Origin: Candidatus Faecousia excrementigallinarum
GTDB taxonomy: Bacteria; Bacillota; Clostridia; Oscillospirales; Oscillospiraceae
Length of the DNA: 38,333 nucleotides
Direction: 5' to 3'
Assembly (NCBI GenBank): GCA_018713285.1
Contig: DVFK01000088.1
Location: forward strand, 1-38,333
Part shown: piece by piece, positions 22,580-29,519 of the stretch
Position numbering within the stretch: position 1 is the stretch's first letter
Layout of the letters: every line of letters starts with the position of its first letter
Notes under the pieces: model-generated
What the model was told of the DNA's origin: nothing
The model's database searches: none
What the model saw: the letters and a program-made list of their open reading frames with translations, nothing else
Translations under genes and position numbers: made by a program

Positions 22580-22644
22580 TGCTTCCTATTCTAAAAGGGT
22601 TTGGGAGACTTTTCTTCAAGCCAAGATTTCCTAACATCCGCATA

Positions 22645-22677
22645 AATAAAATACCGGAGGGGAAATTTCCCCTCCGG
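22645..22677 (-). terminator. Intrinsic terminator of the minD-hisS operon
   Basis: The perfect 24-bp palindrome CCGGAGGGGAAATTTCCCCTCCGG lies at 22654-22677; on the minus strand it is followed by TATTTTATTT. Confidence 0.85.
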
Positions 22678-22683
22678 TGGCAT

Positions 22684-22962
22684 TTATCCAAAGTAACCCG
22701 CTTCCATGAGAAGCTCCAAAGCGTGATTGGCCTGGGTGTCGTCAAAGAGGGCGGTAAAGCGTCTGCTCACCGCCAGAGCCTCCAAAGACAGGTCCAGCCG
22801 CCCCAGCTTTTCCAGCTGGTGAAAGCCGTCGCTGGGCCGGTGACCGGAGAGAATCCGCCGGGCCTGGGCCAGGGCATCGGCCTCTATAGGGCGAATCCGC
22901 ACCCCCAGGGCTTCCGCCTCCCGGCGGCAGCGCTCCCAGGCTTTTCGGAATTTTTCTTCCAT
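22684..22962 (-). CDS. Small uncharacterised protein co-transcribed with hisS
   Basis: A 92-residue product whose ATG lies 1 nt after the hisS stop codon (TAAG-ATG) and which ends just before the operon terminator, so it is very likely translated by coupling. The sequence is charged and helical (MEEKFRKAWERCRREAEALG; LEALAVSRRFTALFDDTQAN) and ends LELLMEAGYFG. No catalytic motif, membrane segment or metal site is visible, and the family was not recognised. Position suggests, but does not prove, a link with HisS or translation. Confidence 0.7.
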   Translation of the reverse strand: MEEKFRKAWERCRREAEALGVRIRPIEADALAQARRILSGHRPSDGFHQLEKLGRLDLSLEALAVSRRFTALFDDTQANHALELLMEAGYFG

Positions 22963-22963
22963 C

Positions 22964-24316
22964 TTACTTCTCCAGAATCAGGGGCTCCCGGGTGTCCAGC
23001 GTCGTTTTTATCAGCCGGGCCGCTTCGTCAGCCGTCACCGTCACCTGCTCGCCGGTAGTCATGTTCTTCACGGAGCACTTGCCCTGGGCGATTTCGTCCT
23101 CACCCAGCAGCACCACGAAGGGAACCCCCAGCTTGTCGGCGTAGGTCATCTTCTGCTTGAACTTCTTCTGCTCTCCGTAAAGCTGCACCCGCAGCCCCTC
23201 CTCCCGGAGGCTCTGAGCCAAAGCAATGGCAGGCGCCGGGTCAGCGGTCATGGGCAGCACCAAAGCGTCTGCCGGAGCGGTGGGCAGTTTGTCGTTCAGC
23301 AGGCCCTGCTCATCCAGCACATAGAAAAGCCGGGTCAGGCCGATGGAGATACCCACACCGGGCAGAGCCTTATCGATGTAGTAGCCTGCCAGGTTGTCGT
23401 ACCGTCCGCCGGAGCAGACAGAGCCAATCTCCGGGTGGTCCAGGAGGGTGGTTTCGTACACCGTGCCGGTGTAGTAGTCCAGGCCCCGGGCGATGGTCAG
23501 GTCTACCCCAAAGTTCTCCTGGGGCACCCCAAAGGCAGCCAGGTTCCGGGTGACGGCCTCCAGCTCTGTAAGGCCCTGGTCGAACATCTCGTTTCTGCCC
23601 CGATAGCCGGAAAGGGCAGAAAGCACCTGCTCATTGGTGCCGGAAATGGCCATAAAGTCCAGAATCTGCTCCGTCTCCTCCTGGGTCAGGCCGCAGTCCT
23701 CCCGGAGGATTTCCCCGACCTTTTCTTTGCCGATTTTATCCAGCTTGTCCACGGTGCGCATAATGTCGCCGCTCTTTTCGGAAAGGCCCAGCATATCGTA
23801 AAAGCCGTTGAGGATTTTCCGGTTGTTCACCCGAATCTGGAACCGGGTCAGGCCAAAGCCCCGGAACACCTGGTAGATGATGGCGGGAATTTCCGCCTCA
23901 TTGAGAATGTCCAGCTTGCCGTCTCCGATGATGTCGATGTCCGCCTGGTAAAACTCCCGGAACCGACCCCGCTGCGCCCGTTCCCCCCGGTATACCTTGC
24001 TGATCTGGTACCGGCGGAAGGGGAAGGCCAGGTCGTTGTAGTGGAGAGCCACATACTTTGCCAGGGGCACGGTCAAGTCGAACCGGAGGGCCAGGTCGCT
24101 GTCCCCCTTCTGGAAGCGGTAAATCTGCTTTTCCGTCTCGCCGCCGCCCTTGGCCAAAAGAATCTGGGCATCCTCAATGGCGGGGGTGTCCAGGGGGGCG
24201 AAGCCGTAGCGGCTGTAAGTGTCTTTGAGAACACCCATAATCCGCTCCATCTGAATCTGCTTGTCGGGAAGCAGCTCCATGAAGCCGGAGAGGGTGCGGG
24301 GTTTGATTCTTTCCAT
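22964..24316 (-). CDS. hisS: Histidyl-tRNA synthetase
   Basis: Charges tRNA-His. The 450-residue class II synthetase shows motif 1 around FAPLDTPAIED, motif 2 YRGERAQRGRFREFYQADIDIIG, the histidine-specific boxes LTIARGLDYYTGTVYE and SVCSGGRYDNLAG, motif 3 GVGISIGLTRLF and a C-terminal anticodon-binding domain. Length is normal for the family. AAAGGAAAAGGA precedes the ATG. It follows the methylglyoxal-synthase homologue after 60 nt containing a hairpin; no T-box leader was seen. Confidence 0.97.
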   Translation of the reverse strand: MERIKPRTLSGFMELLPDKQIQMERIMGVLKDTYSRYGFAPLDTPAIEDAQILLAKGGGETEKQIYRFQKGDSDLALRFDLTVPLAKYVALHYNDLAFPFRRYQISKVYRGERAQRGRFREFYQADIDIIGDGKLDILNEAEIPAIIYQVFRGFGLTRFQIRVNNRKILNGFYDMLGLSEKSGDIMRTVDKLDKIGKEKVGEILREDCGLTQEETEQILDFMAISGTNEQVLSALSGYRGRNEMFDQGLTELEAVTRNLAAFGVPQENFGVDLTIARGLDYYTGTVYETTLLDHPEIGSVCSGGRYDNLAGYYIDKALPGVGISIGLTRLFYVLDEQGLLNDKLPTAPADALVLPMTADPAPAIALAQSLREEGLRVQLYGEQKKFKQKMTYADKLGVPFVVLLGEDEIAQGKCSVKNMTTGEQVTVTADEAARLIKTTLDTREPLILEK

Positions 24317-24343
24317 ATCTATCCTTTTCCTTTACTCAAGTAT

Positions 24344-24378
24344 GGCTGCCCCGGTAAGGGCAGCCACAGGTTTTTTTC
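24344..24378. other. Intercistronic hairpin between the MGS-like gene and hisS
   Basis: GGCTGCCC-CGGTAA-GGGCAGCC (24344-24365) has a T7 run on the plus-strand side only (24372-24378). In the sense (minus) direction no T-run follows, so it is unlikely to terminate the operon. It may set mRNA stability or block antisense transcription. Confidence 0.5.
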
Positions 24379-24787
24379 AGCGTCTTTTGGCGTGGACCAT
24401 TTCCCGCCAGTCCAGGTTGCCCCGCTGCAGGCCCATGATGGCAATTTCCGCCGTACCCAGGTTGGTGGCGATGGGGACATTGTTCCGGTCGCAGTGCCGG
24501 ATGGTCTCAATCATCTGGCTGTCCTCCCAGGGGTCGTTGGTATTGGGATCGGTGAACAGCAGCACCAGGTCGATTTCGTTGTAGGCAATCCGGGCATTGA
24601 TCTGCTGGTGACCGCCCTGCTTATGGGAAAGCAGCAAAGTGATGGGCAGTCCCGTATTGTCCGCAATCAGCCGCCCGGTGGTGGCGGTGGCATAGAGGTT
24701 GTGCTTCATGAGGATGCTCTTATAAGCGGTGCAGAACTGCACCATCAGCTCTTTTTTCTTGTCGTGGGCCAAAAATGCAATGTTCAT
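24377..24787 (-). CDS. Methylglyoxal synthase-like protein lacking the catalytic residues
   Basis: The 136 residues align by eye with MgsA end to end: NIAFLAHDKKKELM, YATATTGRLI, HQQINARIAYNEIDLVL, ATNLGTAEIAI and RGNLDWRE. MgsA turns dihydroxyacetone phosphate into methylglyoxal. Here the phosphate and active-site loop SGPxGGDQQ reads SHKQGGHQQ, so the catalytic Asp (Asp71 in E. coli) is His. The later PHxPD box reads PWEDS, removing His98 and Asp101; only the His of LAHD remains. The codons were checked on the minus strand. Methylglyoxal formation is therefore doubtful; a ligand-binding or regulatory role is possible. It lies 53 nt after minD, a common neighbour of mgsA in Clostridia. Confidence 0.85.
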   Translation of the reverse strand: MNIAFLAHDKKKELMVQFCTAYKSILMKHNLYATATTGRLIADNTGLPITLLLSHKQGGHQQINARIAYNEIDLVLLFTDPNTNDPWEDSQMIETIRHCDRNNVPIATNLGTAEIAIMGLQRGNLDWREMVHAKRR

Positions 24788-24840
24788 GGCATTTACTCCT
24801 TATCGTCTATTCTATATGACCCTTCTGCACGGGGAACCTT

Positions 24841-25584
24841 CTAAAAACCCCGGCGGGGGATGGGCTGGGGAATGCCCTGTAAACGGCGGGCAATCCGGCG
24901 GCAGGCCGCTGCTGCTCCCTTTCGGGAGGCTCCAATCAGGGGCCGTCCCTGGGCAGCTGCCAAGGTGACCTGGGGGTCCTCCGGCACAACGCCGATGAGG
25001 GGCAGTCCGGCGGTATCCATAATGTCGTCCACCGTCAGGTGCAATCGGCTGCCGATTTTCCTTGTGATGCGGTTGACAATCAGCCGGACGCTGGTTTTTC
25101 CCATGGTTTCCAGCACCTGACCGGCCCGGGCAGCATCCCGGACAGCGGCAGGGTCCGGCCCGGTGACCAGCAGAATCCGGTCGGCAAACCGGGCTGCCAG
25201 AGAGAAGCCGGCTTCGATTCCGGCAGGGGCATCCAGAAACACGTAGTCAAAGGACTGACGGGCCTGGTGCAGAAGCTTTTGGAAGCTTCCTCCATCCACA
25301 TCCGCTGCGGTGCAGCTCACCGGCGCCGTGAGAAAGCGCAGGGTCCCAAAAACCGGGTGGGGCAGAGCCTCCTCCAGGGTATAGCCTCCGGTGCACACAT
25401 CCTGAAAGGACAACGCCTCATAGGCAGACAGTCCCAGGGCAATGTCCAGGTTCCGCAGGCCCACATCGCAGTCAATGCACAGCACCTTTTTGCCATCCTC
25501 TGCCAGGGCACAGGCCAGGGCGGCGCACACGGAAGTTTTGCCCGTACCGCCCTTGCCGGACAAAACCGCAAGCAATTCTCCCAA
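24841..25584 (-). CDS. minD: Septum site-determining ATPase MinD
   Basis: A membrane-associated ParA/MinD ATPase that helps position the division site. The 247-residue protein starts MGELLAVLSGKGGTGKTS, the deviant Walker A of MinD (KGGTGKT in place of the usual KGGVGKT). It shows IDCDVGLRNLDIALG, FDYVFLDAPAGIE and VTGPDPAAVRDAAR. The C-terminus ACRRIARRLQGI could be the amphipathic membrane-targeting helix, but 10 extra residues follow it. The TTG at 25584 is preferred because AGGAGG lies 9 nt upstream; a GTG at 25590 has only 3 nt spacing. No minC or minE lies in the operon. Confidence 0.85.
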   Translation of the reverse strand: MGELLAVLSGKGGTGKTSVCAALACALAEDGKKVLCIDCDVGLRNLDIALGLSAYEALSFQDVCTGGYTLEEALPHPVFGTLRFLTAPVSCTAADVDGGSFQKLLHQARQSFDYVFLDAPAGIEAGFSLAARFADRILLVTGPDPAAVRDAARAGQVLETMGKTSVRLIVNRITRKIGSRLHLTVDDIMDTAGLPLIGVVPEDPQVTLAAAQGRPLIGASRKGAAAACRRIARRLQGIPQPIPRRGF

Positions 25585-25613
25585 ATACACGCCCCTCCTG
25601 CCATTTTTCTTTT

Positions 25614-25642
25614 ATTATAATGGAATATCCCACAAAAAGCAA
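25614..25642 (-). promoter_or_regulatory. Promoter of the minD operon
   Basis: On the minus strand TTGCTT (25642-25637), 17 nt, TATAAT (25619-25614). Confidence 0.75.
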
Positions 25643-25731
25643 TAGCAAATCAAAGTGTTTTGGAATATTTTTCATCAAAATCCACAAAAGCCCAGATGAA
25701 AAATAAAAATGAAAAATTTGTAAATTCCTGC

Positions 25732-25760
25732 TTTACTTTTTGGGGCGTTTCGTGTATCAT
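25732..25760 (+). promoter_or_regulatory. Promoter of the folate transporter gene
   Basis: TTTACT (25732-25737), 17 nt, TATCAT (25755-25760); transcription would start at the beginning of the riboswitch. Confidence 0.6.
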
Positions 25761-25869
25761 TATGGGGAACAGAGTAGGAAACCCTGCGTAAAGTGCTGCC
25801 AAAATGGGGAGTTGTCTGGCAGACGAAGGACTGTGTCTGCGATAGGGATTCCGCACCCGCTGCGCCATA
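25761..25869 (+). promoter_or_regulatory. Tetrahydrofolate (THF) riboswitch
   Basis: Carries the THF-aptamer signature AGAGTAG (25771-25777) followed by CCTGCGTAAAGTGC. P2 forms from GGAAACCCT (25777-25785) with AGGGATTCC. P3 forms from CTGCC with GGCAG, leading into ACGAAG. P1 may use CAG/CTG plus TATGG/CCATA, though the outer part overlaps the predicted transcription start. The downstream gene is a folate ECF S component, the classic target. Folate binding is expected to reduce expression through the terminator at 25959. Confidence 0.87.
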
Positions 25870-25958
25870 TAGGGGAACCCTCCTTTATGAAGCAACGATA
25901 CTCGGTGGGGCGAAAGGTCCACGATTCCTTGCTGCCTGCCGGAGATCCTGTCATCACT

Positions 25959-25987
25959 CCCTGTGCGCTTTGCGCCCAGGGTTTTTT
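25959..25987 (+). terminator. Riboswitch expression-platform terminator
   Basis: CCCTGtGCGC-TTT-GCGCcCAGGG (25959-25981, one mismatch) is followed by TTTTTT. It lies between the THF aptamer and the folT start, about 90 nt after the aptamer; the linker can form another hairpin (AGCAA 25902-25906 with TTGCT near 25939). Confidence 0.8.
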
Positions 25988-26040
25988 CTTTGACAGCGGC
26001 AGTTATCATGCCTTTGCCCAATAATAAAGGAGGATATTTT

Positions 26041-27141
26041 ATGCCAAGACTACAAAAAAACCCCACACTCTACCCCCACCCCTTCTCCAAGGCCTACTGG
26101 CGTGACGCCGCCATGGAGCTGAAGGATGTGCGAATCCTGGTCTTCACCGCCCTGATGATTGCCCTCCGGGTGGCCATGAAGAATGTCTACATCCCTGTGT
26201 TCCCCCCCAATGTCCGCATCAACACTGCATTTTTCATCAATGCCCTCAGCGCCATGGTCTTTGGACCGGTGGTCGCCATTCTCTCTGCCATCATCACCGA
26301 CACCTTAGGCTGCATTTTGGCCCCCAACGGTGCCTATTTCTTCCCTTTCATTCTGACGGAAATCGGCGGCGGTCTGATTTTTGCATTGCTTCTGTACCGG
26401 GTCAAGCTCACTCCCACCCGGGTGATTCTCAGCCGCTTCTGCATTGACCTGTTTATCAACATCCTGCTCAATGCACCTCTGATGCTGCTGTACTACAAGA
26501 TGGTCCTGGGCAAGTCTTATATGATGTTCCAGATTCCCCACATCCTGAAGAACTTGTTCATGTTCCCCATCGAATCTGTCCTGCTGACCCTCTTCCTCTC
26601 CCTCCTGGCTCCCATCCTGTACCGGAATGGAATGCTCTACGACAAGGGCGAGGGGTTGAAAATCCGGGGCAAGCAGATTGTGCTGATGGTGTGCCTGTTC
26701 GTGGTGGGTGCTGCCAGCGTTATTGGCTACCTGTACTACTATTACAGCAACAACTCCATCTCCAAGGACTTCACCCCCCAGGAGCGCTACACCGTCAACT
26801 GCACCATGACCGACCATGTGGACGACCGCACGGAGCTGTGGCAGGATGAGAACACCGTGTGCATCGTGGAAAGCGCTCACAAGAAGTTCTTTGCCGGTGA
26901 AACCACCTACAATGTGCTGGTTTACACCCTGGACAAGGAGGCTCTGGACGCCAAGATTGCCGAAGCCAGGGCAGAAGATCCCAACTCCACTTACGGTCTT
27001 GCGGAGATTCACGGCTACTCCAAGACCCCCGCTTCCAAGGACGATGTGCTGACCCTGGTGGGAAAAGCCACCATCGTATGCAAGGACAAGACCGGTGAGG
27101 TTCTGTCCTTCCAGGTTTCCGAAGTGGAACCTGCCAAATAA
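26041..27141 (+). CDS. folT: Folate ECF transporter S component with C-terminal extension
   Basis: Membrane substrate-binding subunit for folate uptake; it works with the shared ECF module (EcfA/A'/T), which is not in the window. The first 230 of 366 residues are the S component: RILVFTALMIALRVAMKN, INTAFFINALSAMVFGPVVAIL, FFPFILTEIGGGLIFALLLYR and further helices. This part alone is the usual size. An extra helix follows (IVLMVCLFVVGAASVIGYLYYYY, written here in parts because of length: about 229-250), then a roughly 115-residue soluble domain of unknown type (about 251-366). AAAGGAGG precedes the ATG. The THF riboswitch and promoter upstream make the substrate call firm. Confidence 0.88.
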   Translation: MPRLQKNPTLYPHPFSKAYWRDAAMELKDVRILVFTALMIALRVAMKNVYIPVFPPNVRINTAFFINALSAMVFGPVVAILSAIITDTLGCILAPNGAYFFPFILTEIGGGLIFALLLYRVKLTPTRVILSRFCIDLFINILLNAPLMLLYYKMVLGKSYMMFQIPHILKNLFMFPIESVLLTLFLSLLAPILYRNGMLYDKGEGLKIRGKQIVLMVCLFVVGAASVIGYLYYYYSNNSISKDFTPQERYTVNCTMTDHVDDRTELWQDENTVCIVESAHKKFFAGETTYNVLVYTLDKEALDAKIAEARAEDPNSTYGLAEIHGYSKTPASKDDVLTLVGKATIVCKDKTGEVLSFQVSEVEPAK

Positions 27142-27148
27142 ACCCACT

Positions 27149-27182
27149 TTCCGGGGCTGCCTGGCAGCCCCGGAATTTATTT
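27149..27182 (+). terminator. Intrinsic terminator of folT
   Basis: TTCCGGGGCTG-CCTGG-CAGCCCCGGAA (27149-27175) is followed by TTTATTTG. Its tail abuts the -35 of the next promoter. Confidence 0.9.
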
Positions 27183-27209
27183 GACTTTTTTGGGGGATAT
27201 GGCTATAAT
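27181..27209 (+). promoter_or_regulatory. Promoter of the His-rich protein/CooT genes
   Basis: TTGACT (27181-27186), 17 nt, perfect TATAAT (27204-27209). This is one of the strongest promoters in the window. Confidence 0.85.
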
Positions 27210-27256
27210 GGAAGGGAACTCCCTGGGAGTAAATTACGAAAAAAGGAGAGATCCCT

Positions 27257-27700
27257 ATGCATATAGATCACGAGCACGTGGCCGGCGGTCCGGAGCACGA
27301 GCATCCTCATGTCCACGAGCACACCCATGAGCATACCCACGACGGTGTGCCCCACACCCATCCCCATACCCACGAGCACACCCATCCCCATGAGCACCCT
27401 CATGAGCATGACCATGTCCATCCCCACGAGCATCCCCATGACCACGACCACGGCTGTGCCGGGTCCTGCGAGGGCTGTGCCTCCCAGTGCGCCCACACCC
27501 CCATGGAGGAGCTGACCGCCCTGATGAAGTACATGGCCAGTCACAATGCCGCCCATGCCCGGGAGCTGGCAGAGCTGGCAAACCAGCTGGAGAAAATCGG
27601 CAATCATATGGCTTACGAGCAGGTGATGGCTGCGGTTTCCGACTTTGAGAAGGGCAACCTGCGGCTCACCGCCGTGCTGTCCAGCCTGGAAGAGAAGTAA
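27257..27700 (+). CDS. Histidine-rich metal-binding protein (putative nickel store, CooJ-like role)
   Basis: The 147-residue protein has 28 His among residues 2-65 in HxH, HEHPH and HTHEH runs alternating with Glu, Asp, Thr and Pro. A cysteine cluster follows (Cys67, 71, 74, 78) ending with His80. Residues 82-147 form a charged helical, possibly coiled-coil, tail (MEELTALMKY; ELAELANQLEKIGNHMAYEQ). His runs of this kind bind Ni or Zn. The downstream gene is a CooT-type nickel protein 12 nt away, so a nickel-chaperone role for CODH or another Ni enzyme is likely. CooJ also combines a helix with a His tail but in the opposite order. AAAAGGAGAG precedes the ATG. It is not a recognised named family. 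Confidence 0.85.
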   Translation: MHIDHEHVAGGPEHEHPHVHEHTHEHTHDGVPHTHPHTHEHTHPHEHPHEHDHVHPHEHPHDHDHGCAGSCEGCASQCAHTPMEELTALMKYMASHNAAHARELAELANQLEKIGNHMAYEQVMAAVSDFEKGNLRLTAVLSSLEEK

Positions 27701-27712
27701 GGAGTAACCCCT

Positions 27713-27904
27713 ATGTGTCTTTCCACTGTTTACAAAAATCGGATGGCGCCGGAGACCGTCGCCATGAAGAACGTGATGAAAATTGACTGTCAGGACGGTG
27801 TGGTCATTCTCACCGACCTGATGGACCGGACGGTAGCCATTGAAGGCCAGCTGGAATCTGCCAATCTGGTGGAAGGCTACGTCATTGTCAAAGAAGCGGT
27901 GTAA
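27713..27904 (+). CDS. cooT: CooT-family nickel-binding protein
   Basis: Small nickel carrier for CODH maturation. The 63-residue protein begins MCLSTVYKN; the Cys at position 2 is the metal ligand in CooT, where a dimer binds one Ni through the two N-terminal cysteines. The rest (IDCQDGVVILTDLMDRTVAIEGQL, in parts) has the short beta-rich pattern of the family, with length close to the known protein. GGAG precedes the ATG by 9 nt. It is co-transcribed with the His-rich gene and followed by a strong terminator. The target could be CooS at 14 kb; this is inference. Confidence 0.87.
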   Translation: MCLSTVYKNRMAPETVAMKNVMKIDCQDGVVILTDLMDRTVAIEGQLESANLVEGYVIVKEAV

Positions 27905-27914
27905 TCCATCTTGC

Positions 27915-27944
27915 AAAGCCCCCTGGTCGTTACCAGGGGGCTTT
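27915..27944 (+). terminator. Intrinsic terminator after cooT
   Basis: AAAGCCCCCTGGT-CGTT-ACCAGGGGGCTTT is a perfect 13-bp inverted repeat. Confidence 0.9.
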
Positions 27945-27954
27945 CTGTGTTATC

Positions 27955-28008
27955 CCGGAAAGAGAAAACCCCGGCAGAAGAGCTATCATGGGATAGCTTT
28001 CTGCCGGG
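27955..28008 (-). terminator. Intrinsic terminator of the mgl operon
   Basis: CCCGGCAGAA (27970-27979) pairs with TTCTGCCGGG, and AGCTATC with GATAGCT inside it; on the minus strand the stem is followed by GTTTTCTCTTT. Confidence 0.8.
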
Positions 28009-28023
28009 ATTTACGTTATGCCG

Positions 28024-28422
28024 TTATTGGGGCTCCTGGGGAATCCACAGGGCATACAGGGTCAGGCTTTCTGACACCGTGTCCGTTTCCAGATTCCAGG
28101 GATTGATACACCCCGCATCCCGGAACCAGCCGCCGAAGGTGTAGCCCTCCCGGGTGGGGGGTTCCACATCCGTCAGCAAATCGCCGTACTGACACTCCAC
28201 GGCAGCCACATCCGTGCCTCCCAGAGAATTGAAGGTCACGGTGTAGCCCGGATTCAGGAGATTGATGGCTACGGTAATGATAATCACCGCAATACATGAC
28301 ACGATAATGATGTCCAGCGCCTTTACCGAGATTTTCACATGGCGGTAAAGTCCCCGGAACTTGGGAACATTCTCCTCCTGGGGAGAAGGCTCCTGCTGAG
28401 GGGTAAGGTCTTGCTGGTCCAT
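28024..28422 (-). CDS. InlB B-repeat membrane protein at the end of the mgl operon
   Basis: The 132 residues comprise a Gln/Glu/Pro-rich cytoplasmic N-terminus, one transmembrane helix (about 37-57, ALDIIIVSCIAVIIITVAIN) and a single outside Listeria-Bacteroides (InlB B) repeat with the hallmark TREGYTFGGWF and LTLYALW. Such repeats occur on surface proteins, usually in tandem and near cell-wall anchors; one repeat on a signal-anchor helix is unusual. The start overlaps the mglC stop by 1 nt (TAATG on the minus strand), so it belongs to the galactose ABC transporter operon. Role unknown; it may contact the transporter or the binding lipoprotein. Confidence 0.82.
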   Translation of the reverse strand: MDQQDLTPQQEPSPQEENVPKFRGLYRHVKISVKALDIIIVSCIAVIIITVAINLLNPGYTVTFNSLGGTDVAAVECQYGDLLTDVEPPTREGYTFGGWFRDAGCINPWNLETDTVSESLTLYALWIPQEPQ

Positions 28423-29504
28423 TACTTCTTGACCATGTACTTCCGCATATCCAGAGCGCAGGCGCAGAGGATGATGGCGCCCTTGATGATATACAGGGAG
28501 GAGGAGCTCACGCCCAGCATGGTCAGGGCGATGAAGATAATCCGGAGGATGACCACACCCAGGATGATGCCGCTGATCTTACCGGTACCACCGACGAAGG
28601 AAACACCGCCGATAACACAGGCTGCGATGGCGTCACACTCGGCGTTCAGGCCGGTAGCTGCGGCAGCAGAACCGCTGCGGACGGCCTCCACAAAACCGGA
28701 GTAGCCGTAGAGGACACCAGCCAGGGTATGTACCAGCATGGTGGTCAGGAACACGTTAACACCGGAAACCTTGGCAGCTTCGGCGTTGGAGCCCACGGCA
28801 AACATATTCTTGCCGAAGGTGGTCTTGTTCCAGATGAACCACATAAGGGCTGTCAGCAAAATGGCGTAGAGCACATATCGGGGAATGGGGGTATTGTCCA
28901 CGGAGAACATAGCACCGCCCACAGCGTCGCGGTAGGTGTCGGACAGGCCGGTGATGGGCTGACCGTTGTTGCCGCCCAGAGCGAAGAACCACAGGATGAT
29001 GCCGTAGGTAATCAGCTGGGTGGACAGGGTTACGATGAAGGGGTGCAGATTGAACTTGGCAACGAAGAAGCCGTTGACCAGACCCACGAGGGCGCCGATG
29101 GCCAGAGCAATCAGCAGGGTGGCAAGAATCCAGCCCACGCTGGCTTCCGGCAGGTTGGGGAACATTTTCCGGGTGAGGTCAAAACGCTGCAGGAAGGCAG
29201 CGGACACGCCGGCAGTCAAGCCCTGGACACGGCCGGCAGACAGGTCGGTACCGGTCAGAACGATACAGCCTGCAATACCCAGAGCCATGGGCAGGTAGGC
29301 AGCCACCTGGGTAATGAGGTTAGCCAGAGAGCTCAGGGTGACGAACTGCTCCCGCTGGGTGGCCGTGTAGATGACGAAAATCAGCATCAGGATATACAGG
29401 GCATTGTTCAGAATGCCGTCCACCACACGGCGGCGCTTATCCTTGGGGCTGAGTGTTTTGAATTCATCCGCTCTTCTACGGAGATTTGCTACGGGATTTC
29501 CCAT
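28422..29504 (-). CDS. mglC: Galactose/methyl-galactoside ABC transporter permease
   Basis: Membrane permease of the Mgl/Rbs sugar family. The 360-residue protein has about eight to ten hydrophobic helices. Family hallmarks include GIAGCIVLTGTDLSAGRVQG, HPFIVTLSTQLITYG, GQPITGLSDTY (as in MglC) and IAACVIGGVSFVGGTGK. AAGGAGG precedes the ATG. It lies 15 nt after mglA and overlaps the next gene by 1 nt. With MglA and MglB it forms a complete importer; the substrate is inferred from MglB and MglC resemblance, and related hexoses are possible. Confidence 0.92.
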   Translation of the reverse strand: MGNPVANLRRRADEFKTLSPKDKRRRVVDGILNNALYILMLIFVIYTATQREQFVTLSSLANLITQVAAYLPMALGIAGCIVLTGTDLSAGRVQGLTAGVSAAFLQRFDLTRKMFPNLPEASVGWILATLLIALAIGALVGLVNGFFVAKFNLHPFIVTLSTQLITYGIILWFFALGGNNGQPITGLSDTYRDAVGGAMFSVDNTPIPRYVLYAILLTALMWFIWNKTTFGKNMFAVGSNAEAAKVSGVNVFLTTMLVHTLAGVLYGYSGFVEAVRSGSAAAATGLNAECDAIAACVIGGVSFVGGTGKISGIILGVVILRIIFIALTMLGVSSSSLYIIKGAIILCACALDMRKYMVKK

Positions 29505-29519
29505 AAAATTGTATCCTCC

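Noticed and set aside
24317-24376. T-box leader before hisS
   Set aside because: The gap is only 60 nt and lacks the T-box core; only a small hairpin is present.
27203-27916. 237-residue open frame antisense to the His-rich gene
   Set aside because: It arises from the CAC/CAT repeat of the real gene read backwards (Val/Met/Gly repeats).
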